From: Proteiniphilum sp. UBA5384
GTDB taxonomy: Bacteria; Bacteroidota; Bacteroidia; Bacteroidales; Dysgonomonadaceae
Reading direction: 5' to 3'
Length of the DNA stretch: 64,000 bases
Assembly: GCF_002410825.1 (NCBI RefSeq)
Contig: NZ_DHOS01000030.1
Span: 62,001 to 126,000, forward strand
Positions 34,814 to 43,544 of the stretch are shown here, one piece after another. The notes under the pieces were generated by a model that did not search any database, was not told the origin of the DNA, and worked only from the letters and a program-made list of their open reading frames with translations. A program made the position numbers and the translations under genes. The stretch's first letter is position 1. The number at the start of each line of letters is the position of its first letter.

Positions 34814-36586
34814 TTATTTATTATTTTCATCAACAATTCCTCCTGCCGTATCCCAGCCCGGATTTTGGGTCAGACTTGAATTTAATAATAATTCATCTAA
34901 TGGTATGGGATATAAATAATCCTTTTCTTCATCCCATTCTTTAGTGATATCCGGTAAATTGATAATCCGACCGCCATCTTTTCCGTTCTCCAGCACCAAC
35001 TCTCCAAGACGTTGGTATTGTCTTCCCGGAACCGGTGTGGGGGCACTGCCCTCATAAATAACCAGATCGATAGTGCCATTCCTGTCAAGGTCATACTCTC
35101 CTACTCCCGGGAAATACATTCCATAGAATGGTCTTTCAAGACGTTTCCCTTCTTTCCATCGCATCAGATCGCGATAGCGGTGCCCTTCTTTTACAAGCTC
35201 AATCCGCCGTTCACGCCTGATTTCAAGGATTACACCCCTATTGGTTCCGGTGGATACATTTGGATATTCTGAAATAAGATAAGGATCGGGACTGGCATTG
35301 GCGGTTGCCATATCCAAATTAGGCATATCTACACGATCACGCAGGAGTTTGATGCTCCGGTTGATATCATCTTGGGCAAGTGTTCCCAGTTCAGCTTTGG
35401 CTTCTGCAAAGTTCAGCAGTACTTCTGCATATCGGAATATGGGCATATCGTTAATATTACGACCGGCATCATACTGTGGGGCGAGAATATATTTTGAATA
35501 CTGGTATCCTGTGACAGATGTGGCAAAATCGGGGACGCTCATCTGATTACTTCCAATCCGCTTATATCCCGGAGTACGGATAGTTTGCGCCATACGAGGA
35601 TCCCGATCCTGCGTTTCCTCATAGAATTGCATGGTTTCATACCCGTCGATATCTGTAAATCGGCTTCCATCTTTCATCAGATAGCTGTTCACCAAAGATT
35701 TTTGCATTCCCGGTCTACCATAAGAAGCAGAGAGTATATAAAAATTGGCTGAATGTATGAATGCTGCACCTTCCGAATATTGACGAGCCAGAATCATTTC
35801 GTCCAAGATTGCATTTTCTGCAATAAACAACTCATGATATGCGCTGGTGGGATTACTTGTATAGATACTATATATCCCGTTGTTCATCAACTCTTGAGAT
35901 GCATTGACACATTCCTGTAGAATCTCCTCCCAGTCACCCAAATCATGGTATTTACGAAAAGTCCCCTCAAAAAGGCACATCCGTGATTTAAGCGCCAATG
36001 CCGTCCATTTGGTGATTAACTGACCACTTTTCTGTGTCCGACCGTGCTCAATGGCAAAATCAATATCTTCCAGCATCTTTCCAAAAACGAATTTACGGGA
36101 GTCGCGAGGTGCCCTGAGCCTTTCATCATCTACACCCAACACTGAATCAAGCCAGGGCACATCTCCAAACCGGATTATTTTGTCGAAATAAAAATAAGCC
36201 CTGAAAAATCGTGCCACCCCGTCGTACAGGAACCGGGCAGTTTCATCGTCACACTGGTGCGAGTATTCAAGGTAAAGATTGATCCTCCGTAATGCACTCC
36301 ACGACCAACCACCTCCGCTACCCGGTGTAATACGTGTTCCGCGGAACTCATCCGGTAAAGTGTTACGGGCTTCATCATCGGCTTGATGCGGATTGTTATA
36401 ATGGATTGCCAGGGCATCAGGCAATTGATCGTAAAAAGAGTTTGTGTAATTTTCAAGTTCTTTAGCGTTGCGGAAGTAGTTTTCCGGAGCTAATTCCGCC
36501 AGCGGATAACGTTCTAAATAACTATCATTGCAGGATAGCAAGAAAATAGTTATACTGATTACTATATAATGGAATATCTGTTTCAT
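34814..36586 (-). CDS. SusD/RagB-family surface nutrient-binding lipoprotein
   Basis: 590 residues. Lipoprotein signal (VISITIFLLSC), SusD-like N-terminal TPR region (about 25-200, LAELAPENYFRNAKELENYT, ARFFRAYFYFDKIIRFGDVP) and C-terminal RagB/SusD domain (ILEIRRERRIELVKEGHRYR, DLMRWKEGKRLERPFYGMYF, then YLYPIPLDELLLNSSLTQNP). It would bind substrate over the SusC channel encoded 29 bp upstream. Length is normal for the family. Confidence 0.96.
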   Translation of the reverse strand: MKQIFHYIVISITIFLLSCNDSYLERYPLAELAPENYFRNAKELENYTNSFYDQLPDALAIHYNNPHQADDEARNTLPDEFRGTRITPGSGGGWSWSALRRINLYLEYSHQCDDETARFLYDGVARFFRAYFYFDKIIRFGDVPWLDSVLGVDDERLRAPRDSRKFVFGKMLEDIDFAIEHGRTQKSGQLITKWTALALKSRMCLFEGTFRKYHDLGDWEEILQECVNASQELMNNGIYSIYTSNPTSAYHELFIAENAILDEMILARQYSEGAAFIHSANFYILSASYGRPGMQKSLVNSYLMKDGSRFTDIDGYETMQFYEETQDRDPRMAQTIRTPGYKRIGSNQMSVPDFATSVTGYQYSKYILAPQYDAGRNINDMPIFRYAEVLLNFAEAKAELGTLAQDDINRSIKLLRDRVDMPNLDMATANASPDPYLISEYPNVSTGTNRGVILEIRRERRIELVKEGHRYRDLMRWKEGKRLERPFYGMYFPGVGEYDLDRNGTIDLVIYEGSAPTPVPGRQYQRLGELVLENGKDGGRIINLPDITKEWDEEKDYLYPIPLDELLLNSSLTQNPGWDTAGGIVDENNK

Positions 36587-36615
36587 ATGACTATGCTTAA
36601 TATATTGATTCTCTA

Positions 36616-39600
36616 CTAAAAAGTTATTTGTGCTCCAAATGAGTAAACTCTCCCCATTGGGTAGTTTCTCCCTGTCGGGTCAGACATTACGTCTTCCGGA
36701 TCGAGATAATCGGTTTTTAATTTAGTCCATGTATGGAGATTCTCTCCTCCTACATATACTCTCAGACGGGATACTTTAATCCGATCCATCCATTTTTTTG
36801 GCAATGTATAGCCAATGGTTACATTCCGTAGTTTCAGGTATGCCAGGTCTTGTAGATACATGTCATTCGCTACTGACAATTCTGAGTTTTGGGCGGTATA
36901 TCCGCGCAGGAAAGGGAAATAAGCGTCAGGATTATCTGGTGACCATACCTTGCTAGGAAAATCAATCGGAATAAATGAATCATAAGGGCGAGCATATACA
37001 GACCAGAAAGCCTGGCTTTCAAGATTTGGATACCAATTCTGCTTCCCAATACCTTGAAAAAAAACAGTAAAATCTATACCATTCCAATCGCCTCCCAAGG
37101 TAAGACCAAAAGAATATCGCGGCAGACTGTTTCCGATAATCTCCCGGTCACCGGGATCATTCAGGGTATTTGCCCCTGTATTGATGATCCCGTCGCCGTT
37201 GAGATCTAAAATTTTGATATCTCCTGCCTGTAACCTACGTAATTCTTCCGTAGGTGCCTGAACCCGACGCTTGTTAATCTGGTCTTGATTTACTATTGAA
37301 GCCCATGCTTGTGCTTCTTCGGTAGTTTTGAAAAAGCCATCATAACGATAGCCCCAGATTTCACCCCATCGTTTGCCCTTGTAATGAGAACTAAGATGTC
37401 CATCAGGATTCTCAAATTTAGTGATGTGTGCCACATAATCAGACAATATTCCACGGATATTATAGGAGAATGGTTTTCCTGCCAACTGGAACTGATCGTG
37501 CCACCCAATAACAAGGTCGAATCCCTTAGTGCGCAAGTCAGCCGCATTTACGCGCGGTTCATCGGCTCCAAATACACCGGGTAATTGTTGACCGACACTC
37601 AACATATCCTTTGTATCCCGAATATAAAAATCGGCCTCTACTGAGAGTCGGTTCTGTAATATATTGAGATCGATTCCCAGATTCTTTGTAGTAATGGTTT
37701 CCCATGTCAACGTATTGGCGACAGGTGCCGGTGGACTGGTTATGTTAATCCGTTGTCCATCCACTAAATATCCAAGTTGCCCGGTACTCATTGAAGATAT
37801 ATACTCGTATATGCCTACTTCTTGGTTACCAAGCGAGCCGTATGAAGCTCTGATTTTTAAGTTATCCACGTAAGGTCGCAGATTTTCGAAAAATGATTCT
37901 TCACTAAGTCTCCATCCACCAGAGAAAGAGGGAAAGAATCCAAATCTGCTATGTTTGGGGAAACGAGATGTGCCATCGTAACGGCCACTTGCTTCAAAAA
38001 GGTATCTTTCGTCAAAATTGTAATTGAACCGATAAAAACCTCCACGTACCGCCCATTCGTCGGCACCTCCTTTGTACTGTTTATTTCCTACGACTAAACT
38101 CAGGTCGTTCAATGATTCAGAGAGCAAATCATCACCAATACCTCCAATTCGTTTATAGGCCCTATCCTCCTGGTTAAAACCTGCGGTGACACCAAGGTTA
38201 TGCTTCCGTATCGATTTTTGGTAATTGGCAAATACATTGATAAAGTTCCAATGATACTTCGTCATATGTTCGTCAAGCCTATCTTGACTGAGGGCTGCTA
38301 AACTATGCTTCTCCAATACTCCGGGGAATTTGGAATAATACTGGGGCGTAAAACGATATGAATATTCTGAGCGAAATTCGCGATATGAATAATTGGCCGT
38401 CACAGTCAACCCTTTCATCAGTGTAAGTATGGCTTCGGTAGTGTTAGTCATCTCCGTTCCTTTATTGAATCCTTTCATAGTACCACTTTCCAAAGCATTA
38501 TGCATACCATAACCAATAGGATAGCTATTGATACCCGAATATCCGGTAAGTGTGCCGTCGGGATTTCGAGGTACATACATGGGATGGTACTGATAAATAG
38601 GGTCATTGCTCACATTATTTGAGACCGTATTGAAAGGGGTAGCTAATCCATGCCAGTCATACGACGATTTAAAGAAATGGGTATTATTACTTATCGTCAA
38701 CCAATCTTTTAATTGACTCTCTATTTTTGCACGAAGATTATAGCGTTTAAAATGATCGGGATTGATATTAAGAATACCTTGTTCTCTTGAAGTGGAACCA
38801 GTCAAAGAATAACGAGTTTTGTCATTTCCTCCGGAGATTGTGATATTGTGCTCCTGTTTGGGGCGTCTCTTGTTATAGAAGTAATTAAACCAATCAAAGT
38901 TCCCATAGTAACGATACATATCCTGCCCACTGGCATTTTGTTTCACTACTACCCAAGGACGGTCGGGATGCTCAGTTTTATCGTTTACACGTGCCCAGAG
39001 CTCTTCATAGTCTTCTTCGGAATAGCGGGTTGTCCCATATCCAAGGGCATTATACATGGCCTCATCATTAATCTTGGCATTCCAATATCCTGATGTGATA
39101 AATTTAGTATTTACTGCATGGGTAGTATAACCTATATTGGTTGAATAGGAAATACTCGTTTTACCCTCTTTTGCGTTTTTAGTGGTGACAAGGATAACAC
39201 CAAAGGCGCCCCTTGCTCCATATACTGCCGTGGCAGATGCATCTTTCAACACTGTAACCGATTCTACATCATTTACATTGATACGGTCCAGTGTCCCCAA
39301 AATGCCATCAATTAAAATCAATGGTCCCCCTCCATTAATGGATGTTGTTCCCCGCACGTTGATGCTACCACTGGTCCCAGGCTTTCCTGATCCGAAGGTT
39401 ACATTTAAGTTGGGAATTGATCCTTGTAATGCTTGTGTCAGTTGTGTCACGGGGCGCTGTTCAAACTCTTCTCCCGATATCTGACTTACAGCACCTGTCA
39501 GATTCACTTTTTTCTGCGTTCCATACCCCACCACAACCAATTCCTCCAAACTCTTCGTATCTTCCCTTAAAACAATATCCAATACCGTTTTGCCGACCGT

Positions 39601-40185
39601 ATTAATTTCCTGAGAAAGATAACCGATATAGGAAACTTGGATTACCGCATTGTCGGATACCATAAGAGAAAACTTTCCGTCAATATCAGTTACCGTACCA
39701 TTTGTAGTGCCTTTCTCAATGATATTGGCACCGATAATGGTTTCTCCGTCTTTGTCGGTAATGGTGCCTTTAATCGTCTTTTTTGCTTGTTGTGGTTCCG
39801 GTGACATCAAGGGAGTATCTTCTTTCCGTTTATTGACCAGGATATAGCGGTCATTGATCGTGTATTCATAGATAGCGGGAAGTACTTGTTCCAATACTGC
39901 ATTAATATCTGCATTTTTTGCTTTGACATTTACTTTCACGGAGGTGTTTACCTGATCATTGTTATAAAAGAACTCGAATTCGCTTTGTTTTCGGATAGCA
40001 TCGAATACTTCTTCCAACGTCACATTGTTAAGGTCCAAGTTTAGTGATGTGATCTGGGCATAAGTTTGCCCTGCCCATACCAGATTGGAACTCAACAACA
40101 AAAAGAAAAAAACCAATTTCATGATACATAATAGTTTCTTGAATTCCTCTAAAGGGAATTTTTGTTTAAGTCTCTTTTTTTTCAT
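36616..40185 (-). CDS. SusC/RagA-family TonB-linked outer membrane protein with STN domain
   Basis: 1189 residues. After an extended signal region (FKKLLCIMKLVFFFLLLSSN) comes an STN domain (about 48-105, LNLDLNNVTLEEVFDAIRKQ), a carboxypeptidase-regulatory-like domain (about 135-215, GTITDKDGETIIGANIIEKG), the plug (about 215-330, LEELVVVGYGTQKKVNLTGA) and a 22-strand barrel ending in GRVYSFGAQITF with the terminal aromatic. It imports a large ligand with TonB energy and signals through the FecR gene product at 40307-41470. A stable hairpin sits in the 121-bp gap upstream of this gene. Confidence 0.97.
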   Translation of the reverse strand: MKKKRLKQKFPLEEFKKLLCIMKLVFFFLLLSSNLVWAGQTYAQITSLNLDLNNVTLEEVFDAIRKQSEFEFFYNNDQVNTSVKVNVKAKNADINAVLEQVLPAIYEYTINDRYILVNKRKEDTPLMSPEPQQAKKTIKGTITDKDGETIIGANIIEKGTTNGTVTDIDGKFSLMVSDNAVIQVSYIGYLSQEINTVGKTVLDIVLREDTKSLEELVVVGYGTQKKVNLTGAVSQISGEEFEQRPVTQLTQALQGSIPNLNVTFGSGKPGTSGSINVRGTTSINGGGPLILIDGILGTLDRINVNDVESVTVLKDASATAVYGARGAFGVILVTTKNAKEGKTSISYSTNIGYTTHAVNTKFITSGYWNAKINDEAMYNALGYGTTRYSEEDYEELWARVNDKTEHPDRPWVVVKQNASGQDMYRYYGNFDWFNYFYNKRRPKQEHNITISGGNDKTRYSLTGSTSREQGILNINPDHFKRYNLRAKIESQLKDWLTISNNTHFFKSSYDWHGLATPFNTVSNNVSNDPIYQYHPMYVPRNPDGTLTGYSGINSYPIGYGMHNALESGTMKGFNKGTEMTNTTEAILTLMKGLTVTANYSYREFRSEYSYRFTPQYYSKFPGVLEKHSLAALSQDRLDEHMTKYHWNFINVFANYQKSIRKHNLGVTAGFNQEDRAYKRIGGIGDDLLSESLNDLSLVVGNKQYKGGADEWAVRGGFYRFNYNFDERYLFEASGRYDGTSRFPKHSRFGFFPSFSGGWRLSEESFFENLRPYVDNLKIRASYGSLGNQEVGIYEYISSMSTGQLGYLVDGQRINITSPPAPVANTLTWETITTKNLGIDLNILQNRLSVEADFYIRDTKDMLSVGQQLPGVFGADEPRVNAADLRTKGFDLVIGWHDQFQLAGKPFSYNIRGILSDYVAHITKFENPDGHLSSHYKGKRWGEIWGYRYDGFFKTTEEAQAWASIVNQDQINKRRVQAPTEELRRLQAGDIKILDLNGDGIINTGANTLNDPGDREIIGNSLPRYSFGLTLGGDWNGIDFTVFFQGIGKQNWYPNLESQAFWSVYARPYDSFIPIDFPSKVWSPDNPDAYFPFLRGYTAQNSELSVANDMYLQDLAYLKLRNVTIGYTLPKKWMDRIKVSRLRVYVGGENLHTWTKLKTDYLDPEDVMSDPTGRNYPMGRVYSFGAQITF

Positions 40186-40252
40186 AAATTTGAGTGCTTT
40201 AAATGAATTGTTGATGATTAATTTTTAAGATGACAACAGTTTTTTATTGCAT

Positions 40253-40287
40253 AAGGCTGTCCGAAAGGCCTAAGATCGGGCAGCCTT
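40253..40287 (-). other. Intercistronic hairpin between fecR and susC
   Basis: AAGGCTGTCC (40253-40262) pairs with GGGCAGCCTT (40278-40287) with one wobble. On the coding (minus) strand no T tract follows, so it is not a simple terminator. It may mark an RNA processing or stability point that uncouples regulator and transporter levels. Confidence 0.55.
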
Positions 40288-40306
40288 CTCTATTTTGTAC
40301 GGAATG

Positions 40307-41470
40307 TTATTTATACAGGATTATTTTATCCCCTTCAGATTTGTATTGAATGTCTGTAACTGATTGAATCAGATCCAACAAATAATTAAGAGGTCTTGCT
40401 TTCTCCGCACTTCCGGTAAAACGCATTTTCGCTATATTGGGGTTTTCATATTTGATCTTGAAATCATACCATCTCTCCAACTGGGCAAATATTTCAGTCA
40501 AAGGTTGGTTCCTGAATATGAACTCTCCTTTTACCCAGGCTGTATGAATGTCAGTATCTACCCGCTGAACGGATATTTCTTTTGATAATTTATCTAACCG
40601 GAGATTATGATCGGGTTGTAACAGAAAAGTTTCCTGTTTTTCCGACAGCCGGATACGGATACTCCCTTCCACTAAAGTGGTATTTATATACGGATTTGTC
40701 TGATACGCATTGACATTGAACGAAGTGCCCAGTACTTCGATACTGAGATCCGGAGTTTGGATAATAAACGGTTTTCCATCTTTTTTTACTTCAAAATAAG
40801 CTTCTCCGGTCAATTCCACGCGGCGGGTATTTCCTTCAAAATAGGAGGGGAACGTCAATTGTGATTCCGAATTAAGAAAGACTTTAGATCCATCGGCAAG
40901 TACCAGTTCATATTCACCGGATTTGGGTACATAGATGGTTTGTTGTTCTATTTTTTTCTTGACAGATGCCGTTTTTTCAAAACTTATCACTCCCTCACTA
41001 CTATTTGAAATAACTGTACCATCCTCTTTTTGCACCTCAAAAGATTCGGAGAGGTCAATCTTTTCACCTTTCATTGAAAGAAGATAGGCTTTTTTAGAGC
41101 CCGGATCATAAATATTTTTCTCTGCTTTTTCAGGAATTGTGTTTTCTTTAGAAGTATAATGATTTAGTGCGATAAAAAATAGAGCTATGACTGCCACGGA
41201 TGAGGCAACGTATTTAAACCCTCTTTTTAGATATAAGGGTTTTTTCCTTTCGATATTCAGGTTGAGTATATTGGAGATATTATTGAAAACCTGCTCCTTG
41301 TCGAATGGCTCGTCGTTTTCTTCTCCCTCTTTTAATGATAGGTAGAGCTTCCTGTTTTCAATGTCTTCATTAAGCCAATATTGAAAATGGCGGTCCTCTT
41401 CGGGTATCTCTTCACTTAATACCCTTAATAGCAACTCCCATTTATCAAATATATTTTTTTCTATTTTCAT
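40307..41470 (-). CDS. FecR-family anti-sigma factor
   Basis: 387 residues: cytoplasmic region (about 1-78), one membrane helix (YVASSVAVIALFFIALNHY, about 88-106), periplasmic FecR domain (about 175-275, YELVLADGSKVFLNSESQLT, FPSYFEGNTRRVELTGEAYF) and a C-terminal STN-like domain (about 310-385, IFAQLERWYDFKIKYENPNI). It lies between the ECF sigma gene and susC in the same direction, and would transmit ligand occupancy of the SusC receptor to the sigma factor. Confidence 0.95.
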   Translation of the reverse strand: MKIEKNIFDKWELLLRVLSEEIPEEDRHFQYWLNEDIENRKLYLSLKEGEENDEPFDKEQVFNNISNILNLNIERKKPLYLKRGFKYVASSVAVIALFFIALNHYTSKENTIPEKAEKNIYDPGSKKAYLLSMKGEKIDLSESFEVQKEDGTVISNSSEGVISFEKTASVKKKIEQQTIYVPKSGEYELVLADGSKVFLNSESQLTFPSYFEGNTRRVELTGEAYFEVKKDGKPFIIQTPDLSIEVLGTSFNVNAYQTNPYINTTLVEGSIRIRLSEKQETFLLQPDHNLRLDKLSKEISVQRVDTDIHTAWVKGEFIFRNQPLTEIFAQLERWYDFKIKYENPNIAKMRFTGSAEKARPLNYLLDLIQSVTDIQYKSEGDKIILYK

Positions 41471-41534
41471 CTATTCGTTTGTTTACTCTATAACACGACG
41501 ATTTTGAAAAAGTATTATCCGGATATTGTCTCTT

Positions 41535-42077
41535 TTATCCTATTTTTTCTCTTAAAATACGATAAGCTTTGGATACCTGTACTTTAACCGTGTTGACGGA
41601 TATACCCAACAGATTGGCTACTTCAACGTATTTTTTCTTCTCCAGTGTTGTCATTACAAATATTTTCTTACACCGGTCGGGTAATTCGTCAATGGCTTTC
41701 AGGAGTAGTCTTTTTAATTCTTCCACATCTTCATCCGGCACATCGTCGTCAATCAAGTCTATAGTGATTTCATAACCCTGTACAAAACGTTTATTGTCCC
41801 TGATATGATTCAAGGAGGCGTTGTAAATGGATTTATAGGCGTAGGCTTTGAAAGAACAGTTATTAGGCAGTATATCTCTTTTTTCCCAACATCGGATAAA
41901 GAAATCCTGTACAATATCGGCCGCTGCCATGGGGTCACGGGTTATATTGTTCGCCCAGGCGAAAAGCCGGTCGCTATAGAGATAGAATAGCCTTTTAAAG
42001 GTTATTTCATCCCCGGCTTTCAGTTTTCTTATCTGCCTCTCCTCTTCGTTTTTCATACGATTAAACTGCACGAACAA
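41535..42077 (-). CDS. ECF sigma-70 factor of the Sus operon
   Basis: 180 residues; an internal Met (42056, MKNEEERQIRKLKAG) could be the true start. Region 2: FKRLFYLYSDRLFAWANNIT and AADIVQDFFIRCWEKRDILP. Region 4: AIDELPDRCKKIFVMTTLEK, with VANLLGISVNTVKVQVSKAY as HTH. It belongs to the Bacteroidetes sigma-70 group controlled by FecR proteins and probably activates the SusC-SusD-lipoprotein genes downstream. The region upstream to 42477 has no clear promoter element. Confidence 0.95.
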   Translation of the reverse strand: MFVQFNRMKNEEERQIRKLKAGDEITFKRLFYLYSDRLFAWANNITRDPMAAADIVQDFFIRCWEKRDILPNNCSFKAYAYKSIYNASLNHIRDNKRFVQGYEITIDLIDDDVPDEDVEELKRLLLKAIDELPDRCKKIFVMTTLEKKKYVEVANLLGISVNTVKVQVSKAYRILREKIG

Positions 42078-42477
42078 TTCGTATGCCCGTTTTATATATT
42101 ATATCTCCAACAACTATATTGTATTAGGAAACACGGTTGTTTGTAAAAAGTATTATTTGAAAAATACTTTTAACATTATAATTATGTATAAAGTGAATGC
42201 TTATGATAAATCTACAAAAGCGTATAATGGTAAATTGTAATGCATGTTTCTTCTTGATAGCTTGTTAGGACATGCTCTATCAATCTTTCAAGTATCCGGC
42301 AGGTACTGCAAGGACGTCATCTTCAAGTCGTTCATAAGTATGGGGTCCTGCCTTCTTATCTGTCTGTAATAATAGTGTAAGGTGTTGTAATACAGTGTTT
42401 TTTTTCTTTGAGTTTTATATGGCGTTTGACATATTTTGATAGTGCGTCTGGTGGTTTTCGGGTGCCACTGTATACCG
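42078..42477. other. 400-bp intergenic region between aroB and the sigma gene
   Basis: No recognisable gene. The region is AT-rich. A minus-strand frame ending near 42287 is open for about 45 codons (part: KAGPHTYERLEDDVLAVPAG), but another frame is open over the same stretch, so no gene is called. No TAnnTTTG promoter or terminator was found with confidence. Confidence 0.3.
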
Positions 42478-43533
42478 TTACAGCCCTACCGAATCCCTGT
42501 AGAAATCGAATGCTTCGAACACCAACTCCTTGTCGGAGGTTTGATCGATCTTCACTTCTCCTATATCACTCAAGAGGGTAAAATGGATAAGATCGCCTAT
42601 ATTTTTTTTGTCGTGCCGGGCAATTTCGTATAATGCTTCGTAATAGTCGCACGTAATAGGAAAAGCACCATAATGGTCTCGGATAAAACGAACGCTTCTT
42701 TGTAATTTATCCTTCGGAAAATCACATAATCTGTAAGATAGCCAGAGTTCCACGATCATACCCCATGCTACGGCATAACCATGCGGGACAGGTCTCCCGC
42801 TGGACATGGCGAAGCTTTCGAAAGCATGGGCGGTTGTGTGACCGAAATTCAATGCTTTCCGGATATTTTTTTCGAACGGATCTTTTTCTACCACATCCTG
42901 TTTGATCTTTATGGAACGAAAAACCAACTCATTCAATTTGGTATAGTCGATCTCGTCGAAAGAATAGGCCATGATTTTCTCCCATTCTGCTTCTGAATGG
43001 ATCAATGCATGTTTGATCATTTCAGCATACCCCGATAGGAGGGCTGTATGATCGAGTGTCCGGAAAAAATCGGATGAAATAATTACCGATTTGGAAGGGT
43101 AAAAGGAGCCGATCTCGTTTTTATATCCTCCGAAGTTAATAGCTGTCTTACCTCCTACAGCGGCGTCTACCGCCCCGAGTAGAGTGGTGGAGATATTGAT
43201 ATAAGTGATTCCCCGTTTGAAGGTTGCGGCGGCAAAACCTCCCAGGTCAGTCACCATTCCTCCTCCCAGGTTTGCCAGTAGCGAATGGCGGGTGGCACCG
43301 TTTTCGGTGAGGAGTTGCCAGACCCTACTCAGGTTTTCAATTGTCTTGTTGGAATCGCCGGCAGGGATTACAATTTCTTTGGCATCGTGCAACAAAGGTA
43401 TTTCTGTAAGTAAGGGAAGACAATGGGTATGGGTATTTTCATCCGTGAGTATGAATAGTTTATCATAATGGATACTTTGGATCGCTTTTTCTACATCGGT
43501 GGCAAGATGAGCGCTTTTGATGATTTGCTGCAT
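42478..43533 (-). CDS. aroB: 3-Dehydroquinate synthase
   Basis: 351 residues with the NAD- and metal-binding signatures of the family: LLANLGGGMVTDLGGFAAAT, FKRGITYINISTTLLGAVDA, AVGGKTAINFGGYKNEIGSF and the zinc ligands in LSGYAEMIKHALI and LNFGHTTAHAFE. It is the second step of the shikimate pathway, in the cytosol. The 5' end is 11 bp from the stop of the GH3 fusion gene on the same strand, so both may be co-transcribed. Confidence 0.97.
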   Translation of the reverse strand: MQQIIKSAHLATDVEKAIQSIHYDKLFILTDENTHTHCLPLLTEIPLLHDAKEIVIPAGDSNKTIENLSRVWQLLTENGATRHSLLANLGGGMVTDLGGFAAATFKRGITYINISTTLLGAVDAAVGGKTAINFGGYKNEIGSFYPSKSVIISSDFFRTLDHTALLSGYAEMIKHALIHSEAEWEKIMAYSFDEIDYTKLNELVFRSIKIKQDVVEKDPFEKNIRKALNFGHTTAHAFESFAMSSGRPVPHGYAVAWGMIVELWLSYRLCDFPKDKLQRSVRFIRDHYGAFPITCDYYEALYEIARHDKKNIGDLIHFTLLSDIGEVKIDQTSDKELVFEAFDFYRDSVGL

Positions 43534-43544
43534 AGTATATATTT

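Noticed and set aside
42287..42420. Possible short gene on the minus strand (part reads KAGPHTYERLEDDVLAVPAG)
   Set aside because: A second frame is open across the same stretch, there is no convincing start, and no family is recognised.
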